This document shows, in pieces, positions 16,129 to 29,460 of a stretch of DNA of 64,000 nucleotides. Within the stretch, counting starts at the first letter, position 1. Every line of letters starts with the position of its first letter. Source of the DNA: Hemibagrus wyckioides (Eukaryota; Chordata; Actinopteri; Siluriformes; Bagridae); assembly GCF_019097595.1 (NCBI RefSeq), contig NC_080712.1, positions 24,633,146 to 24,697,145 of the forward strand, given 5' to 3'. The notes under the pieces were generated by a model. The model saw only the letters and a list, made by a program, of their open reading frames with translations, was not told the DNA's origin and did not search any database. The position numbers and the translations under genes were made by a program.

Positions 16129-16394
16129 TAAATGACTGAGTCTGGTGTGAGGAATTATTCAGGGTACATAACAAATGAGGTAATTAGGATTTTTTCCCTA
16201 ATATTTAGTAAATAAATAGTAATAAATAAATTAATAAATAGTCTCAGTCCTTATTCATTACTGGCTGCTCAGTTTGCTCAAAATGGCTGAGGTTAAAATA
16301 ATATCACTTTCCAACTAAACTGTTATTATAATCGACTTAGTTGATTCTTTTAACTTACATATTATGTTCATGACTGAAAGTTAGCTTCAAATTC

Positions 16395-16736
16395 GCTCCC
16401 CTGTGTACAAAGGAACGTCCATAAACATATGATTTGCAAAAGAACTTCAGTGATCCCTGGCCTCAAACCCACTGAACACCTGTGTGATGAATTGGATCAC
16501 TGACCTCAGGACTCACTCTACATCAGTGCCTGACCTCACAAATGCTCTTGTGGCTGAATGAGCACAAATCCCCACAGCCCCACTCCAAAATCTAGTGGAA
16601 AGTAAAAGTAGAGACAGAATAGTAAAGCTTATAATAATAGAAAATGAGACTAAATCCGGAAAAGGATGTTAAAAAAGTTTACACGAATGTGATAATTTAG
16701 TGTTCACAAACTTTGGACCATATAGTGTATGAATAT
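16395..16736 (+). mobile_element. Tc1/mariner relic (3' end)
   Basis: The sequence resembles the C-terminal coding part and 3' terminus of a common fish Tc1-like transposon: a 'CCC...CTCAAACCCACTGAACACC' region (transposase motif LNPTEH) and an end reading TTTGGACCATATAGTGTA. The 5' part is missing and the frame is broken. Confidence 0.6.
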
Positions 16737-19700
16737 ACCATATAGTTTAATGTTGAAACCAGTCTGATGTTCATCCATACAAACTCAAGTTAAATTCTCA
16801 AATAGACAATTATATGTCTTTAGAATATATTATTCGTTAGAGGACTTACACACCAGCAAAATGACTGTTACAAAGCAGTCTGTTAAAAAAGTCAAGTAAT
16901 AGCTAGATAATTTTTCCACAGAACTTAGTTTCATCTGTTGGTGCAAACCTACCAAATTAATATGTAACTCAGTAACATTAGAAATAACATATTATTAAAG
17001 TGGACAGTACAGCCATTTATTTATATTTGTGCTTTGTCCTGCCAGTGTCATCTGCACCATCTTTGTGGTTAATTCCATAACCTTTAAAAACATATCAATA
17101 CTAGCTATGTCTTCACTTATCTGCTTTAAAGTTTTAATTTGGTCACTTGTCAAGATGTTGTGCAATTGTGGGGCAGCATGTTTAGTGCCCAGTTTAGCTC
17201 TATATAGATACTATTGCATCTAGAGATCTAAAAATCTCAACTGCATCTAAAATTGCACCTAACAGAGGCCGACTGTGTCAGAAATCACTCTGCTCCTGTC
17301 ACTCTGTCTTTCCTATATGAATGTTTTGTTTATACGTGGCAGGTGACAACACCGTTAATGATATTATCTCTTATAAAGAAATGACTGAAAGCAATAACAA
17401 AACAAAAGACAATATCTTTCTGTTCTCTCATTAAAATTACTCTACATCATTTGTTCAAGTTCATTCAAGTCTATTTGGCTCTCAACTGAAAATTACTACC
17501 TAAAATTCACAAGATAGCCTATAGCACAACTGTGAAAGCCTCTCAACTTAATTTAGTTTGAGGCTATGTTATATGTTGCCATTAACTGTGCCTGACCTCT
17601 GTCTACAATGACCCTGAATTTGAAAAAAACATTAGCTAGACTGTTAGTAGAAAGAAATTCATTAAGCAAGATATATATTCGGAGGGCTACTTTAGCTTTT
17701 AATACTGTTCCCACTCCATCAATCTCAACAGCTAGCACTGAATTCAAATGTGGATCAAGAGCAGATGGGCAGATGTAAAGCATTCCTTCAAAGTTTTAAA
17801 TGCCTGCACGGCAGCCGGAGACCAGGGAGGTTTTGTGAGGTCCTCCCTTAGGGAGTAAAGAAAGAGGGATGATGGGGGTGGTCCCCTACCACACTGAGCT
17901 AATGGCATATGCTCTTGATACTTACAACTTGTAAATCCCCACCTCCATCAAGCAAAATCCAAAGAAAATGCCACTTCAACTTGATAACATACTGATAACA
18001 GATAATTCCTTATCTGGCTAGCATGTTGTTAACAAAAGACAAACATGGAGGTGTCAAATATTCCACAGTGAAGATGATGTCATTTCAACCAGCAAATTAC
18101 TACTTACAAGTCAAACATAGCTTATAAAGAAGATGAAGATTTGGGAAAAGCCATGCTTTAATCTTTACATAAAAATGATTATCCACAACTTCATGAAAAT
18201 TGAGGAAGAATTCATCCACAGTGAAAACAATTGCTGATGAGTACCTGAAAAACAGAAAGGCTATTTTGAAGTCTATAAGGGATAACTAAATATCATGCAC
18301 CCTAACACCTAGTGATCTTCTACTCGTCACTCTTATATGAATAAGATTACATGCACTCCGAACAATGATTTATGTGAAATATTCCACATTGGGCAGCTGT
18401 TTAACTCAGCAACATCAATGACATTTTAGCTAAAGCTATTCAAATTAATTACTTTACAATTAAACTTCTCTAAAGTCCCAACCCTATAACAATTTTGTGC
18501 TAAGACAGTTAAATACTGTAAGAAGAGGTTTTTCGAACTAATAGGCCAGTGGATCATTGTATATTGGTGGTCCACATTATTTACTTTCCATTTTCCTTTA
18601 GCAGCCATATAAACTGAATTTTCTTTTCATCCAGTTAAAGTTGCTATACTGGATTTAAACATGTAAATCTCTAATAAAGAATAGTCTTCATGGTGCAGAC
18701 GAGGCTTGTGGGATATAATGATTTAATCATCTCTACACAGTATTATACTGCCTTGAAATGCAGTGACATTTACTCTGATTATATTCTATTACCAGACCTT
18801 GCAACCGTTATACATTTTGTGTTGATGCTCTATAGTTTAACACGGTAATTAGACTACTTTTCCTGTCTTTTTTAAGGCTTCTGTTTAGTTCTTAATAACT
18901 AAAAATGTATTGTGATTTTTCAAAATAAAGTTCACTGAGGAAATAACAGCATTGAAAGTGCTGAATAATGTTGACTACAATGATTATTGTGTTAGTCCTC
19001 CAGTGGAGAGACACTATTTCTACAGTTTGCAGTCTAGGATTTATTGGTAATCTAAGGAAAAGTCTAATAATGTTGAAATGAGTACAGTAATCATTAGGGT
19101 ATCATTTGTCAGCAGTGCTCTAGTTGGCTGGAAAAGCAGTGATTCCGGTATTATTCCCGGATTTCAGTGTCATTCTTTCTTCCTTTGTTGGTCACATTAT
19201 TTATGATGGTCTTTATTTGTGGGTCCATTTCTCTTAACTATAAATGTAAATATAAATAATATCATTAGAGATATAGATTAAATAATTATATTTCTGTTTT
19301 ATATAAATCAATAACACAACATTGCATTTGCTTGATGAATCCCAACCTTCTCTAAAACATAATTACAGACTTTTCCAAAAACTTTGGAAACTTTGAAAAA
19401 ATTGTCTCTTACAACCTTTGTTTCCATTACATTATTTTAGTACAGAGTTTTGCTCAACAAGAATATAAAATCAGCTGAAAGGAATTATCTTCAGCCAATA
19501 TCCATAAACAAAGTAAAGACTTTCTGACTTTTGTAGACCTGGAAAAGTTGTGCATGCCTTTATTTCCTCAAGGCTATATTATTGTAAATTAATTGTTCAC
19601 CTGTGTATGTCACGCATCCCTGGTTTGTCTGAAGCTAGTTTAGAATGGTGCAGATAGACCCATGACTTTACAAATTAGGATCATACTTTTTCTGTACTGT

Positions 19701-19870
19701 CTTTTCTCTTTTAAGTAGTTGATTTTAATATTTTTATAGTTTTGTAATAGATCTCAGGGCTGGCATCATCTTACGTTATAGATTTAATCTCCTTTATGTG
19801 ACTACAATACTTATTTTGAATTCTGATTAAATGTTATTGTCTCAAATGACTTTAACACTAAAATAGGGTT
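16737..19870. other. AT-rich intergenic DNA downstream of dld
   Basis: Apart from the short Ty3/gypsy fragment at 17.6-17.9 kb, this 3-kb stretch shows only short random ORFs, no splice-consistent exons and no obvious RNA gene. Confidence 0.5.
17553..17880 (-). mobile_element. degenerate Ty3/gypsy pol fragment (RT tail / RNase H start)
   Basis: On the minus strand, frame-shifted pieces read like the 'AFKTLKECFTSA' linker and the 'DP.L...VE.D..GVG.VL' RNase H opening typical of Ty3/gypsy polyproteins. Only about 100 residues are recognisable, with stops and shifts. It may be a remnant of the same family as the element at 20.5-24.6 kb, inverted. Confidence 0.5.
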
Positions 19871-19879
19871 ATGGTTGTG

Positions 19880-20345
19880 CTGCCACTGCCCCAGTAGCAC
19901 TCTAAAAAACTGTCTGTGTGCATCCCTTTGCTGTTAATACAGCACTCAATCTTTTACCAATATAGACGACTGAAAAAACAAGTTTTCCACTCTGGGCTAG
20001 ATCTGGGCTCTGATTGGGTCATTCCAAAAATTTTATTCATCAACCACATGGCATGATGTTGGTACCACCATGCCTCACTGTGGGTATGATGTTCTTTGGG
20101 TGATAAGCAGTCTTGTTTTTGTGCTAAACAGTTTCTTTTAGATTTGGGCTCTGACTGAGTCATTCCAGAATGTTATACATCAGCCACATAGCATAATGGT
20201 GTTCTTTGGGGTATAAGCAGTCTTGTGTTTGCATCTTCCTAATTAGGCCGAAAGTTTTTTCATGGTCTCATCAAACCATAATGGATTTTGCCACATGGGT
20301 TGGCAAAATTTAGCCAGACTTGGAGGGTTTTTTAATCTAGGAAAG
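19880..20345 (-). mobile_element. Tc1/mariner-like relic with internal partial duplication
   Basis: The plus strand carries the reverse complement of a fish Tc1-like coding region ('GGTCTCATCAAACCATAATG', 'TTCTTTGGGTGATAAGCAG'). Segments at about 19989-20130 and 20137-20230 are diverged copies of each other ('GGGCTCTGA.TG.GTCATTCCA', 'GTTCTTTGGG.TATAAGCAGTC'), so part of the element is tandemly duplicated. No open transposase remains. Confidence 0.55.
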
Positions 20346-20499
20346 GCCAACTGTCTAGCCTCTCTCATTCCCCTGAGGGTAAGGAAATAGGGGGACAACT
20401 TCAAAACCTTCAATCAAGCTTTTCATCAGGTGGCCAAAATTCACACATGTATTTGTAAAACAGAAGCAGCCAGTTTGTAGAATGATGCTGCATTAACAC

Positions 20500-21205
20500 A
20501 TTTTGCCGTGGATTTAACCCAGAGATACTTAAGGAAATCAGATATTCACAAAGCTGGACTTGCACAGTGCATATCATATAGTACACATCCAGAAAGGAGA
20601 TGAATTGAAGACTGGCTTTAGTGCCATCTGTGGTCACTACGAGTACTGCCTCATGCCATATGGGCTCTCTTTATTGCCATTTTGGGCTGCTATGTCATCT
20701 GTTAAATTGATGATATTCTTATCCACTCCCCATCTTATGAAATTCATGTGTTCCATGTTTGCCAGGTTCTTCAGTGTCTTGCACAGCATCAGTTGTTTGT
20801 TAAAGGGAAGAAGTATGAATTTCACAAATGCACAATTTTATTCTTGGGCTACATCATTAGCCCATATATAGTTACCATGGACCAAGCAAAGGTCTCTGCC
20901 GTCACAAGAACCTCAAAGACTTGAAGGTTTTCCCAGGTTTTGCTAATTTCTACAGGCACCCCAGTTGGAGTTTTAGCACCAAAGAGCAACCCCTGACCTA
21001 ACTCAACAAAAAACAGGAACAAATAGGAACAAATTGCTCCCATCTTAAAACCCTCTGACCCATCAAAACATTTCATTGTAGAAGTGGATGCTTCAGATAC
21101 AGCAGTGGGAGCTGTCTTGTCTCAATGATTCAGAAAAAAGCCCACCCAGTATCCTATTTCTCCAAGAAACTTACCCAAGCTGAACAAAATTATGACATAA
21201 GTTTT
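20500..21205 (+). mobile_element. Ty3/gypsy retrotransposon pol relic, left part (RT to RNase H)
   Basis: The translated plus strand shows a degraded reverse transcriptase ([12 protein letters not shown]...[18 protein letters not shown]-like and [13 protein letters not shown] blocks) and the RNase H opening ([16 protein letters not shown] followed by a stop). Similarity ends abruptly near 21205 after a TQAEQNYDI-like block. Stops and frameshifts make it a dead copy. The matching integrase part resumes at about 23836, so the element is split by the LINE at 21.2-23.8 kb. Confidence 0.75.
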
Positions 21206-23835
21206 TTGCCTGTGTCTGCATTTTAATTTATTTGTTTAAGTAAGACAGCAAGTTTATACCATCTAATTTTCTCTTTTGCCTAAATATTTTACGCTGTCAC
21301 CTTTCGTTTTCAAAATTTTTACTCGTATATCGCAGTTAATTGTTTTTTTGTTTCAGGAGAAGCTTCATAAATCAGTCAGAGGAAACCCACTTCGGAGCTC
21401 TTCAATATCCAAGCTAAATTCACTTAAAGGTATGTAATCATAAAGTATGGCAAACTTTCAGCTTGTACAGTTTGTGAGCAGCAAGATGTTTAGTAATTCT
21501 TCCTCCGTCATTAATGTTAATTTTACTTGTGATAAGTGTATGCTAGTTAGTTCTCTGATGGAGAAGATATTAGCTTTAGAGGTGCACATCCAGACACTAG
21601 AGAGGGTTAATGATAGCGAGAGTAGTGTAGTGTATGTAGGGGGAAGTCTGGATGCCTTAGGTGGAGTCAGTAAATCCCCAACTCCGGTATTAGAGCCCTC
21701 ACAGCTGGGCTAATGGGTGATGACTCTGTTGCATAGTCGCAAAGCCAAAGCTAATGCTAAGGCTCAACCACAGGAGCACCACTCCTCTCTGCTTCACTTG
21801 TCCAACAGGTTTGCTCTCCTCAGTGACGCACCCGCTGAGAAACCTGAAAGAGCTCTGGTTATAGGAGACTCTTAATGCATGTGAAATTACCTAGGCCTTT
21901 AGGAGCTCCAGAAGCACAGGTTAGGTGTATTCTGGGAGCCAGGGTGCCGGACATAGCAGGTAATCGTATGGTCCTAGGCAAGCACAGGTTCTCGAAGATA
22001 GTCTTCCATGTAGGATCTTATGGTATATGCCTTTGTCAGTCTGAGGTTACCAAGGGTAATACTGTAGAGCTGTGTAAATTAGTGAACATGATGTCCGATG
22101 CAATGTAGCTCCACTTAAAAGGAAAACAATTAAATAGAAGAAACTAGCACCCTGGTACAATGACCACACACAAGCTTTAAAAGAATCAGCTAGGAAACTA
22201 GAACATAAACGGTGTCAAACTAAATTGGCAATATTTCAGTTAGCATGGAAGAAAAGCCTTCTGTGCTACAAAAGTTCTCTTAGTACTGTTAGATCAGCGT
22301 ATCTCTCTGCCCTAATCAAAGATAACAAAAACAGTCCTAATTTTTTATTTAGTACTGTAGCAAAACTAACTAGGAGTAAAGGAATAGGGTAAAGGAGTAA
22401 GGAATTTTTTCAAAGGAAAAATTGATAATATCAGGCAGAAAATTCAGACTATGAATTTAAAACCAAACTATTTGATAGACAATCCTTTAGATAATATAAC
22501 TCTGTCTGATCAGAGCTTAGAATGCTTTACTCCACTTCAAGAGCCTGATCTAATTTCACTAATTTCATCTTCACTTAGCACATGTGCCTAAATCTTTTAA
22601 GCTAGCAGTTATCAAATGCCTGATTAAAGAACCGGACCTCGACCCCGGTCAGATGTCCAACTATAGGCCAATATCAAACCTGTCCTTTATCTCCAAGATC
22701 CTAGAAAAGGCTGTAGCACAGCAGTTACATTCATACCTACATAGGAATAACATTCATGAAATGTATCAGTCAGGATTTAGGCCTCATCATAGCACAGAGT
22801 CAGCACAGGTTAAAGTGGTAAATGACCTGTTACTGACTTCTGATCAGGGTTGTGTTGCCTTACTGGTGTTAATCAATCTTAGTGCAGCTTTTGACACCAT
22901 TGACCACACTGTTCTACTTGATAGGCTAGAACATGTTGTTGGTGTTTAAGGAACAGCCCTCTCCTGGCTCAGGTCTTATTTGACTGATTGTTATCAGTTT
23001 GTAGATCTAGATGGTGACTTCTCTATGCATACGAAGGTTACGTTCTGTGTTCCACAAGGTTTTGTCTTAGGCCCACTGCTTTTCTCCCTATGTATGCTAC
23101 CCCTTGGTGCAATTATTCGTAAACATGGTATTAGCTTGCACTGTTATGCTGATGACACACAGCTATATGTTTCAGTTAAGTCAGATGAGAGACACCAACT
23201 TATTAAGATTGAAGAACGTGTAAAGGACATTAGACAGTGGATGTTCACTTACTTCCTCCTACTTAACTCTGACAAAACAGAGGTGCTTGTACTAGGACCA
23301 TATGCAGCTAGAAGTAAGCTTTCTGATTACAGAGTAGCTGTGGATGGTCTTTCTGTTTCATCCTATCCAGCAGTGAAAGATCTTGGTGTGATTATTGACT
23401 CTGGTCTTTCGTTTGAGGCTCATATAGTTAATATCACTAGGGTAGCCTTCTTTTATCTCTTAAATATTGCTAAAATAAGAAATATGATGTCATATGCGTC
23501 ATGCTTTTGTTACCTCTAGGTTGGATTATTGTGATGCCTTACTGTCTGGATGTTCCAGTAGGAGCATAAACAAGCTCCAGTTAGTCAAGAAGCAGCAGCA
23601 GAGTCCTAATTAGATCCAGAAGATATTAACACATCACTCCTATCTTAGCCACACTGCATTGGCTCCCAGTCAAATTTCGCATTGATTGTAAAATACTATT
23701 ACTGACCTATAAAGCACTAAATGGTCCTGCGCCACAGTACCTGAGCGATCTTTTGCTATTTATGATCCACCACGCCTACTCCGATCAAAGTGTGTACCAC
23801 AAGTCCCTGGTGACACATTGCTGTAGACTTTATTA
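21206..23835 (+). mobile_element. LINE (non-LTR) retrotransposon relic, CR1/L2/Rex1-like, nested in Ty3/gypsy
   Basis: An ORF1-like part at 21447-22108 has a zinc-knuckle-like CDKC...leader and an SGNH/esterase-like block (VIGDS; GARVPDIAGN; LGKHRFSKIV.HVGS). The reverse transcriptase at 22584-23519 reads NYRPISNLSFISKILEK, QSGFRPHHSTE, INLSAAFDTIDH, GFVLGPLLFSL and the catalytic YADDTQLY, and a C-terminal block near 23640 reads like LHWLPV. A stop at 22949 and other shifts break it. Clade assignment within CR1/L2/Rex1 is uncertain. Confidence 0.75.
22584..23519 (+). pseudogene. LINE reverse transcriptase, broken into two reading frames
   Basis: Residue blocks are listed with the parent element. 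The first frame ends at a stop at 22947-22949 and the second runs from about 22980, both from one ancestral ORF2. The catalytic YADD at about 23143-23154 is preserved although the ORF is interrupted, so a functional enzyme is unlikely. Confidence 0.75.
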
Positions 23836-24570
23836 TTGATCTTGAAATGCCACGGAGACACCATCCTTATTGTCAACCAGTTTTTCAAGTCACCCTCCCT
23901 CCCCACATGGCCTGGCTTACCCACTGCCTTTACTAAAGGACTACTCTTTAATCATGTATTCAGGAATTTTGGGATTCCAGAGATTATTGTCAGTGACAGA
24001 GGCACTCTATCCACCGTTCATGTCCATCTTCATGATTTTCATTGACAGTTGGAGTTAGCTATCAGGTCAACCTCTGGATACCTCCAACACACCAATGGAC
24101 AGGTGGAGAGGGCCAACCAAGAGATTGGTTGTTTCTTAAGAACATTCTATGCCAACAACTGGGAGGATTGGCACCAGTTTCTGCCTTGGGCTGAATGTAC
24201 ACAGAACACATTCTGCTATGCAGCTCACACCCTTTCAGTGAGTGCTTGGATACCAACACCCACTATTTCCCTGGATTGGAAACTCAATTGATTAACCAGC
24301 AGACTTGATCCAAAAAAGTAAGTGTGGGAAAGTACCTCAATGCTTGGAATGGGTGGCCCAATCCAGAAAGAAACCACTGATTGAAACAAAGGACAGAAAC
24401 CGTTCTACCAACCTCTGATCTGGTTATCCACTAAGGACTTGTGTCAACCACAAGCTTAAGCCCCAGGTACATTCATCCTTTCAAAATCTATACCTTGATT
24501 CTAACCCGTTCCAGGAGTTCCATTCCATGGAACACCCAGGTCCATGATCTAGGGAAAGGCCCATAAGGAA
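23836..24570 (+). mobile_element. Ty3/gypsy retrotransposon pol relic, right part (integrase)
   Basis: The frames read GDTILIVNQFFK, LPTAFTKGLLFNHVFRNFGIPEIIVSDRG (integrase core with D of SDRG) and TSGYLQHTNGQVERANQEI (the E-containing block), then a degenerate C-terminal part to about 24570. Stops interrupt it. The RNase H C-terminus and the integrase zinc finger are absent between here and 21205, so DNA was lost as well as the LINE gained. No LTRs were identified. Confidence 0.75.
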
Positions 24571-27500
24571 TAGGGCTCCCAGGCTGACCCCTTTGGGGGT
24601 AATTCTGCATTTTCAACTCTGTCTGAGACCTCTCAACTCCCAGAAAACACATTGGCCTAGAAAACATGGCTCATAAACTTAAATGTCCAAACTAGTTTGT
24701 GGCCTTGTTGCATTCAAGTTTCATGACATGTCTCTCTAACTTATTCAACATTCACTGCAAGGACAAACCATGCACATATAAGTACACTGGCCATAAACAC
24801 AGACAGGTGAGAACCCAATGCCTGCTACATCCATCTGTAGCCACTTTCATTGCCACGGCCATCTTTATTCAGTTGACATTTATTATAAGATTATAAGATT
24901 TATTATAAGATTACTGTGCACCACAAATCAAATTTCAAGGTTCAGTTTCACTCCTTGAAACAGGGTTTTTTCCACTTCATATTTTTTTCCTTCACATAGC
25001 CTTTTTTGTATTTGTTTTTTTTTTATCTGCAATGCATTTAAGTTCCATGTCCTATGCAATCTATCAAACAACTAGAATACAACATATAAATAATCTCAAC
25101 TGACTAACAAGCTATAATATGGGATTCAAGCTCATCAGGTCCAGGAATCAATCTGTGGCATCCATTCATGATGCCTTATCATTTATAAGCTCAGAGAAGC
25201 AATTGTTGGACCAGCTGTTTAATATGTATAATGATCAGTGATGCTGATACTGTCACAGCATGTTCAATTATCAGGCTTAAACTTCCATTTTGAGCAGGAT
25301 TTCAAGTGCCATGGCCTAAACAGTTTGATAGCTTGAGAGTTTGATAACATAGTTTGATAACATTCATGGATTATGATGAAAGATCAGCAGAATAAAAAGC
25401 AGAGGAAGAGTTTAAAATTCAGATTTGGTTTTAATGTGAAATCAGTGATGTTAGATCAAGCTAAAGCCACACTCACTGAACCTTGTACCATTCTGCTGAG
25501 TCTTTAGTGTAGAGAGAAAGAAGATTCTTCTTCCTGCTCCTCATATGAACAGAGCATCTGAGAGACACTTCCTGTCTATCAGGAAACAGCTGGCTGAACG
25601 ACAGTTGTCATCATCAGCTTTGGCAATGTCCAAATGTCAGCTCCATTTATTCGATTGGATACTAACATATTGTCCACAGAACAAATACTCTGTTTTCCCT
25701 CCAATGAGTATTTTTATTCTGCCACAATGAAAAGACTAGAATAAGCAGTTTGTTTCTACATTATCTGAAGCACTGTGCCTGGGATCTGTGCACCCTAGCC
25801 AACATGACTGATGGTGCGCAGGCTGGCCTGGGCTGCATGCCCTTATGCTTGCATTGCTTCTCTGCTTCTCACGTCAGAGCCAAAAATCTCTGTCTGTCTG
25901 GTTTTCTAATAGAACAAAATGTCTGGTAATAGACTGGTAAACAAAACAGACCTTTCAGTAGGTTTAAAGGTTACATGAGAGGTTTAAATATTCAAACACT
26001 ACATGTAGTAGAGTATTCAATAATTTTCTAGAATAGTACATAAGTATGCAATTTGAGACTCAACTCTATTTTGTTTGGCGAGAGTTCTGTAGATAAAAAG
26101 GGAAATTTTGTCCTTTTCTATTGCTACATTCCTACACTTAGTGCAGTGTGTCAGGATATTGGAAATGAAATAGCATATACAGTGCATGCCTCCTTTAAAT
26201 GTGGGCTGTTTGAATTTGACTTGAAAATGAAAACACATTCACTATTCAAGTATTTGTAAAATAAATTAATAGCACAAAAGATTGTTAAAAAGATTGAGTT
26301 TCTCTTTTGACACCATTTGAAATCAAGTGATCCCAAATAGGGAGCTGACTCCTGTTTGGAAGAGTACAAATTGTTGTCTAGATAGAAGCGTGTCTAATTG
26401 TGTGGAAGTGCAAGCCAAAGACCACTACCTAACAGAACCATGTTGCTCAAAGAAGTCACTGCAACATTGCCATCACTGTGCACCTTTTCTAGATTCTAGA
26501 AGATTATCATGGCCCTCCCATCATTGAGACTGTCTTATCATATAGGGATAAATGTTAGCAATTAATAGTAACTTAACTTTAAACTTTATATTTTTCTCTA
26601 CGTTTCTTAACTTCTGTAAAGCTGCTTTTAGACAATGTGCATTGTTAAAAGTGCTATACAAATAAATTGAATTTAATATCAGAGCAACCTCCAGTCAGGT
26701 CCAGTCTATACTTATACTTATTATTACTGGATATATACAATAGAAATATACCCTATTAAGGTATTAAAACATTGTCCCTGCTTATGACCCAATGTATATA
26801 GAACTACAGTTATACGTGCAACTAGCATTTCTGTCCTAGAAAGTCAATATGATTAGATACCTTTGATTTATGAGCTAAGCAAAATACTGGATTTAAAAAT
26901 AACAAAAAAGTTTTGTTATTATAAACTGACAGGTTATCATATTTGTATAGAATTGTGTAGACTAAACACAGTCACACAATTACACAAGAAAAATACAACC
27001 TAAAATAGACTACAGCAATAACAGAACAATAAAATAGCCTCAAAAGATTATTGGTCAAATATGTTGACTCATAACTCCATTAAATGTTGTTGGATTATCA
27101 GACTGTAGTAATAAAATATTCTGCAGTGTGTGTGTGTGTGTGAGAGAGAGGGGGGGGTAATTTTACTGATTTGGTGGCAGTTCATAGCTTGTGCTTTCTG
27201 CAGTTAATTAGCAAATGTTAAGTGTTTGTTTCTAAGAATAAATAATAAAATCATTTTAGACAGCAAACTATACAGCTGACTGACAGTTAATTTGCAAGTT
27301 TAATCAACTGGCAGATTCTGTTGTCTACATACAAATACATGCATACATCACTCTCTCCTTACAACAGGCTAGTCTCTGTTTGTCACATTGGGTTCCAAAA
27401 ACCAAGAATTCTCCCTAGTACCACCCAATGAAGGAAAATGCATTAGACCAAAATTTTGCCAAAAAATACTGTACATTGTAACAGTAGTTGTATGTTTACC

Positions 27501-28991
27501 ATTTACAGTATATATAATAGATATACAGCACTCTGACTTCCCTCACAGCTTATTTATTTGTGAGGGCAATCTATTTTCATTCTGTCATAAATTGTTACCT
27601 GTTCTGATAAAATCGAATAAAAATGTTTTTTTGCACCAGTAAAATAATCAAATATATTTTTTGCTTGCTTTATTTTTAAAACAATGTATAATTCTCAAAA
27701 TTGTATTAATTTCATCATTTTATTACCTAACTGCCTCACGTTAAATACTGAAGGTATTATATTTGAATAACCATTTACTTTTTTTTTCAACAAAAAACAA
27801 ATACAAACAGATACAAATACCTAGGGAAATTACAGCAAGCTTTGTTACAGAATTGGAAGCCATGATTTAGTAATTCCTGGATTTGAAATTTTTTGGGTGA
27901 TTTTTGTGGCCAAATGCTTGATTTTGCTGTGGCTTTTTTCAAAATGTGTTTTTTTGTGCTTTGTTGTGCTGTGTGCTTTGAATTGGCAAAATAGCAAAGG
28001 ATTCTTCTTCTATAACAGTACCAGAGAAGACACATATGTAATTATTTTCTATGATAAGTGTATTCATGTTTGACACACATGAATAGATCTTTGGTTTTGT
28101 GTATTGTGATGATGGCACAAATTGACCCCAAATCTGTGGAAAATCTACTGTGATTTTGAAACATTTTAGGTCCCTCTGAATATTGCTGCATTTGCTTGAC
28201 TTTGCATTAATATTTGTTGAAATCATGAAAATCACAAAGGCACTGCATTTTTCACTACCTAAACAATTACTTTTTATGTACAAAGGAATGTCGCCATCCC
28301 AAACATGTGGCTCTCTAATTCACCACACAGTGAGACTCCTGGCCACAGCATATGTCTTACACATTACTCAGCCAAATGGTCACAGATTGTTATTAGTGTT
28401 GGACAAGTCAGTAGCAATGCAACTGTTAAAACTGTTAAAAGGTCTACTTGCTAAGCTGAACATGTCAATATCATGTGTCAGTTGAATGTTCAATAATAAG
28501 CAAAAGCCATGTATAGACGATGTTACAGGACTTTTCACTTTGTGTCCCTTGACACCACTCAGGACAGACCACCCAGACAGAAGGTGACAGTGCACCTCAG
28601 GACCTGGAGATCATCAATCACTCTCTTAGTCTTGAAGGGTGACCTAAAGACCTCTGGACTAAAGGAAGTCCTTCTCCAAAAATAAACCCTCAAACCCGTG
28701 AGAGTGGCAGTTTCCTCTTTGTTTTCTAAACACTTGTAAGGGCTGACACTTGCCACTCATAAAAAAGGTAACAACCATTCAGTGAGACAATTCAAGTCAA
28801 ACGCCTCTCCAGTTGTCTTTCCAAATTGTCTAGTGTTGAAAACTGAGTGAAAACACTTTCTAAATCTTCATATCAGAAAACCTTAGCATTCATGTATTAT
28901 AGCTAGCTGTTAGGATTTTTAAAAAGCTTTTTCACCTTTTATTATGTTTACATATTCAGTACAGATACTGGGAAATCATAGGTAAAATATG

Positions 28992-29023
<32 letters not shown>

Positions 29024-29200
29024 GATATAGATATATATTTTCAGCATTTAATTGAGCTCGGTACACATTAGTCACACAATCATGAGTAAATATAAATGTA
29101 TAAATATATATAATTTTAAAATTTGATACACAGTGTAATACATCTTTTGTAATACCAAATCTTTTTATATATTGAAATACATTTTTCTAATGCTTTTATT
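24571..29200. other. AT-rich intergenic DNA with LINE 3' tail
   Basis: No cellular gene was recognised. 24880-24915 is a short direct duplication (TTTATTATAAGATTA). 26590-26685 is a LINE tail. 27127-27158 is a GT/GA/G microsatellite. 28998-29023 is an AT/TAGA repeat. The remaining ORFs are short and unsupported. Confidence 0.5.
26590..26685 (+). mobile_element. LINE/SINE 3' tail
   Basis: 'CTGTAAAGCTGCTTTTAGACA' and 'GTGCTATACAAATAAATTGA' match the frequently seen 3' end of a fish LINE family. The upstream body (to about 26380) is not confidently recognisable. Confidence 0.6.
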
Positions 29201-29208
29201 TTCAACAT

Positions 29209-29460
29209 AGGGCAGTGGAGACTCAATGGTTAAGGCTCTGGGTTACTCATCAGAAGGTTAAGGGTTCAAGGCCCAAGACCACCAAGCTATCACTTCTGGG
29301 CCCCTAAGCAGGCCCTTAATCCTCTCTGCTCCAGGGTGCTGTACCATGGCTGACCTTGTGCTCAGACCCCAACTTCCTAACAAGGTGCAATATGCGAAGA
29401 AAAGCATTTCACTAGATAAACAATCATTCAGAAAAGCATTTCACTAGATAAACAAAATCG
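29209..29460 (+). mobile_element. tRNA-derived SINE
   Basis: It has a pol III A box (TGGTTAAGGCT, 29228-29238) and a B box (GGTTCAAGGCC, 29263-29273) 35 nt apart, followed by a conserved-looking SINE body. The 3' end carries two tandem copies of an AAAGCATTTCACTAGATAAA unit (29401-29420 and 29432-29451). The family name was not assigned. Confidence 0.75.

Noticed and set aside
20410..21076. Minus-strand ORFs of 62-75 codons
   Set aside because: Antisense to the Ty3/gypsy reverse transcriptase relic.
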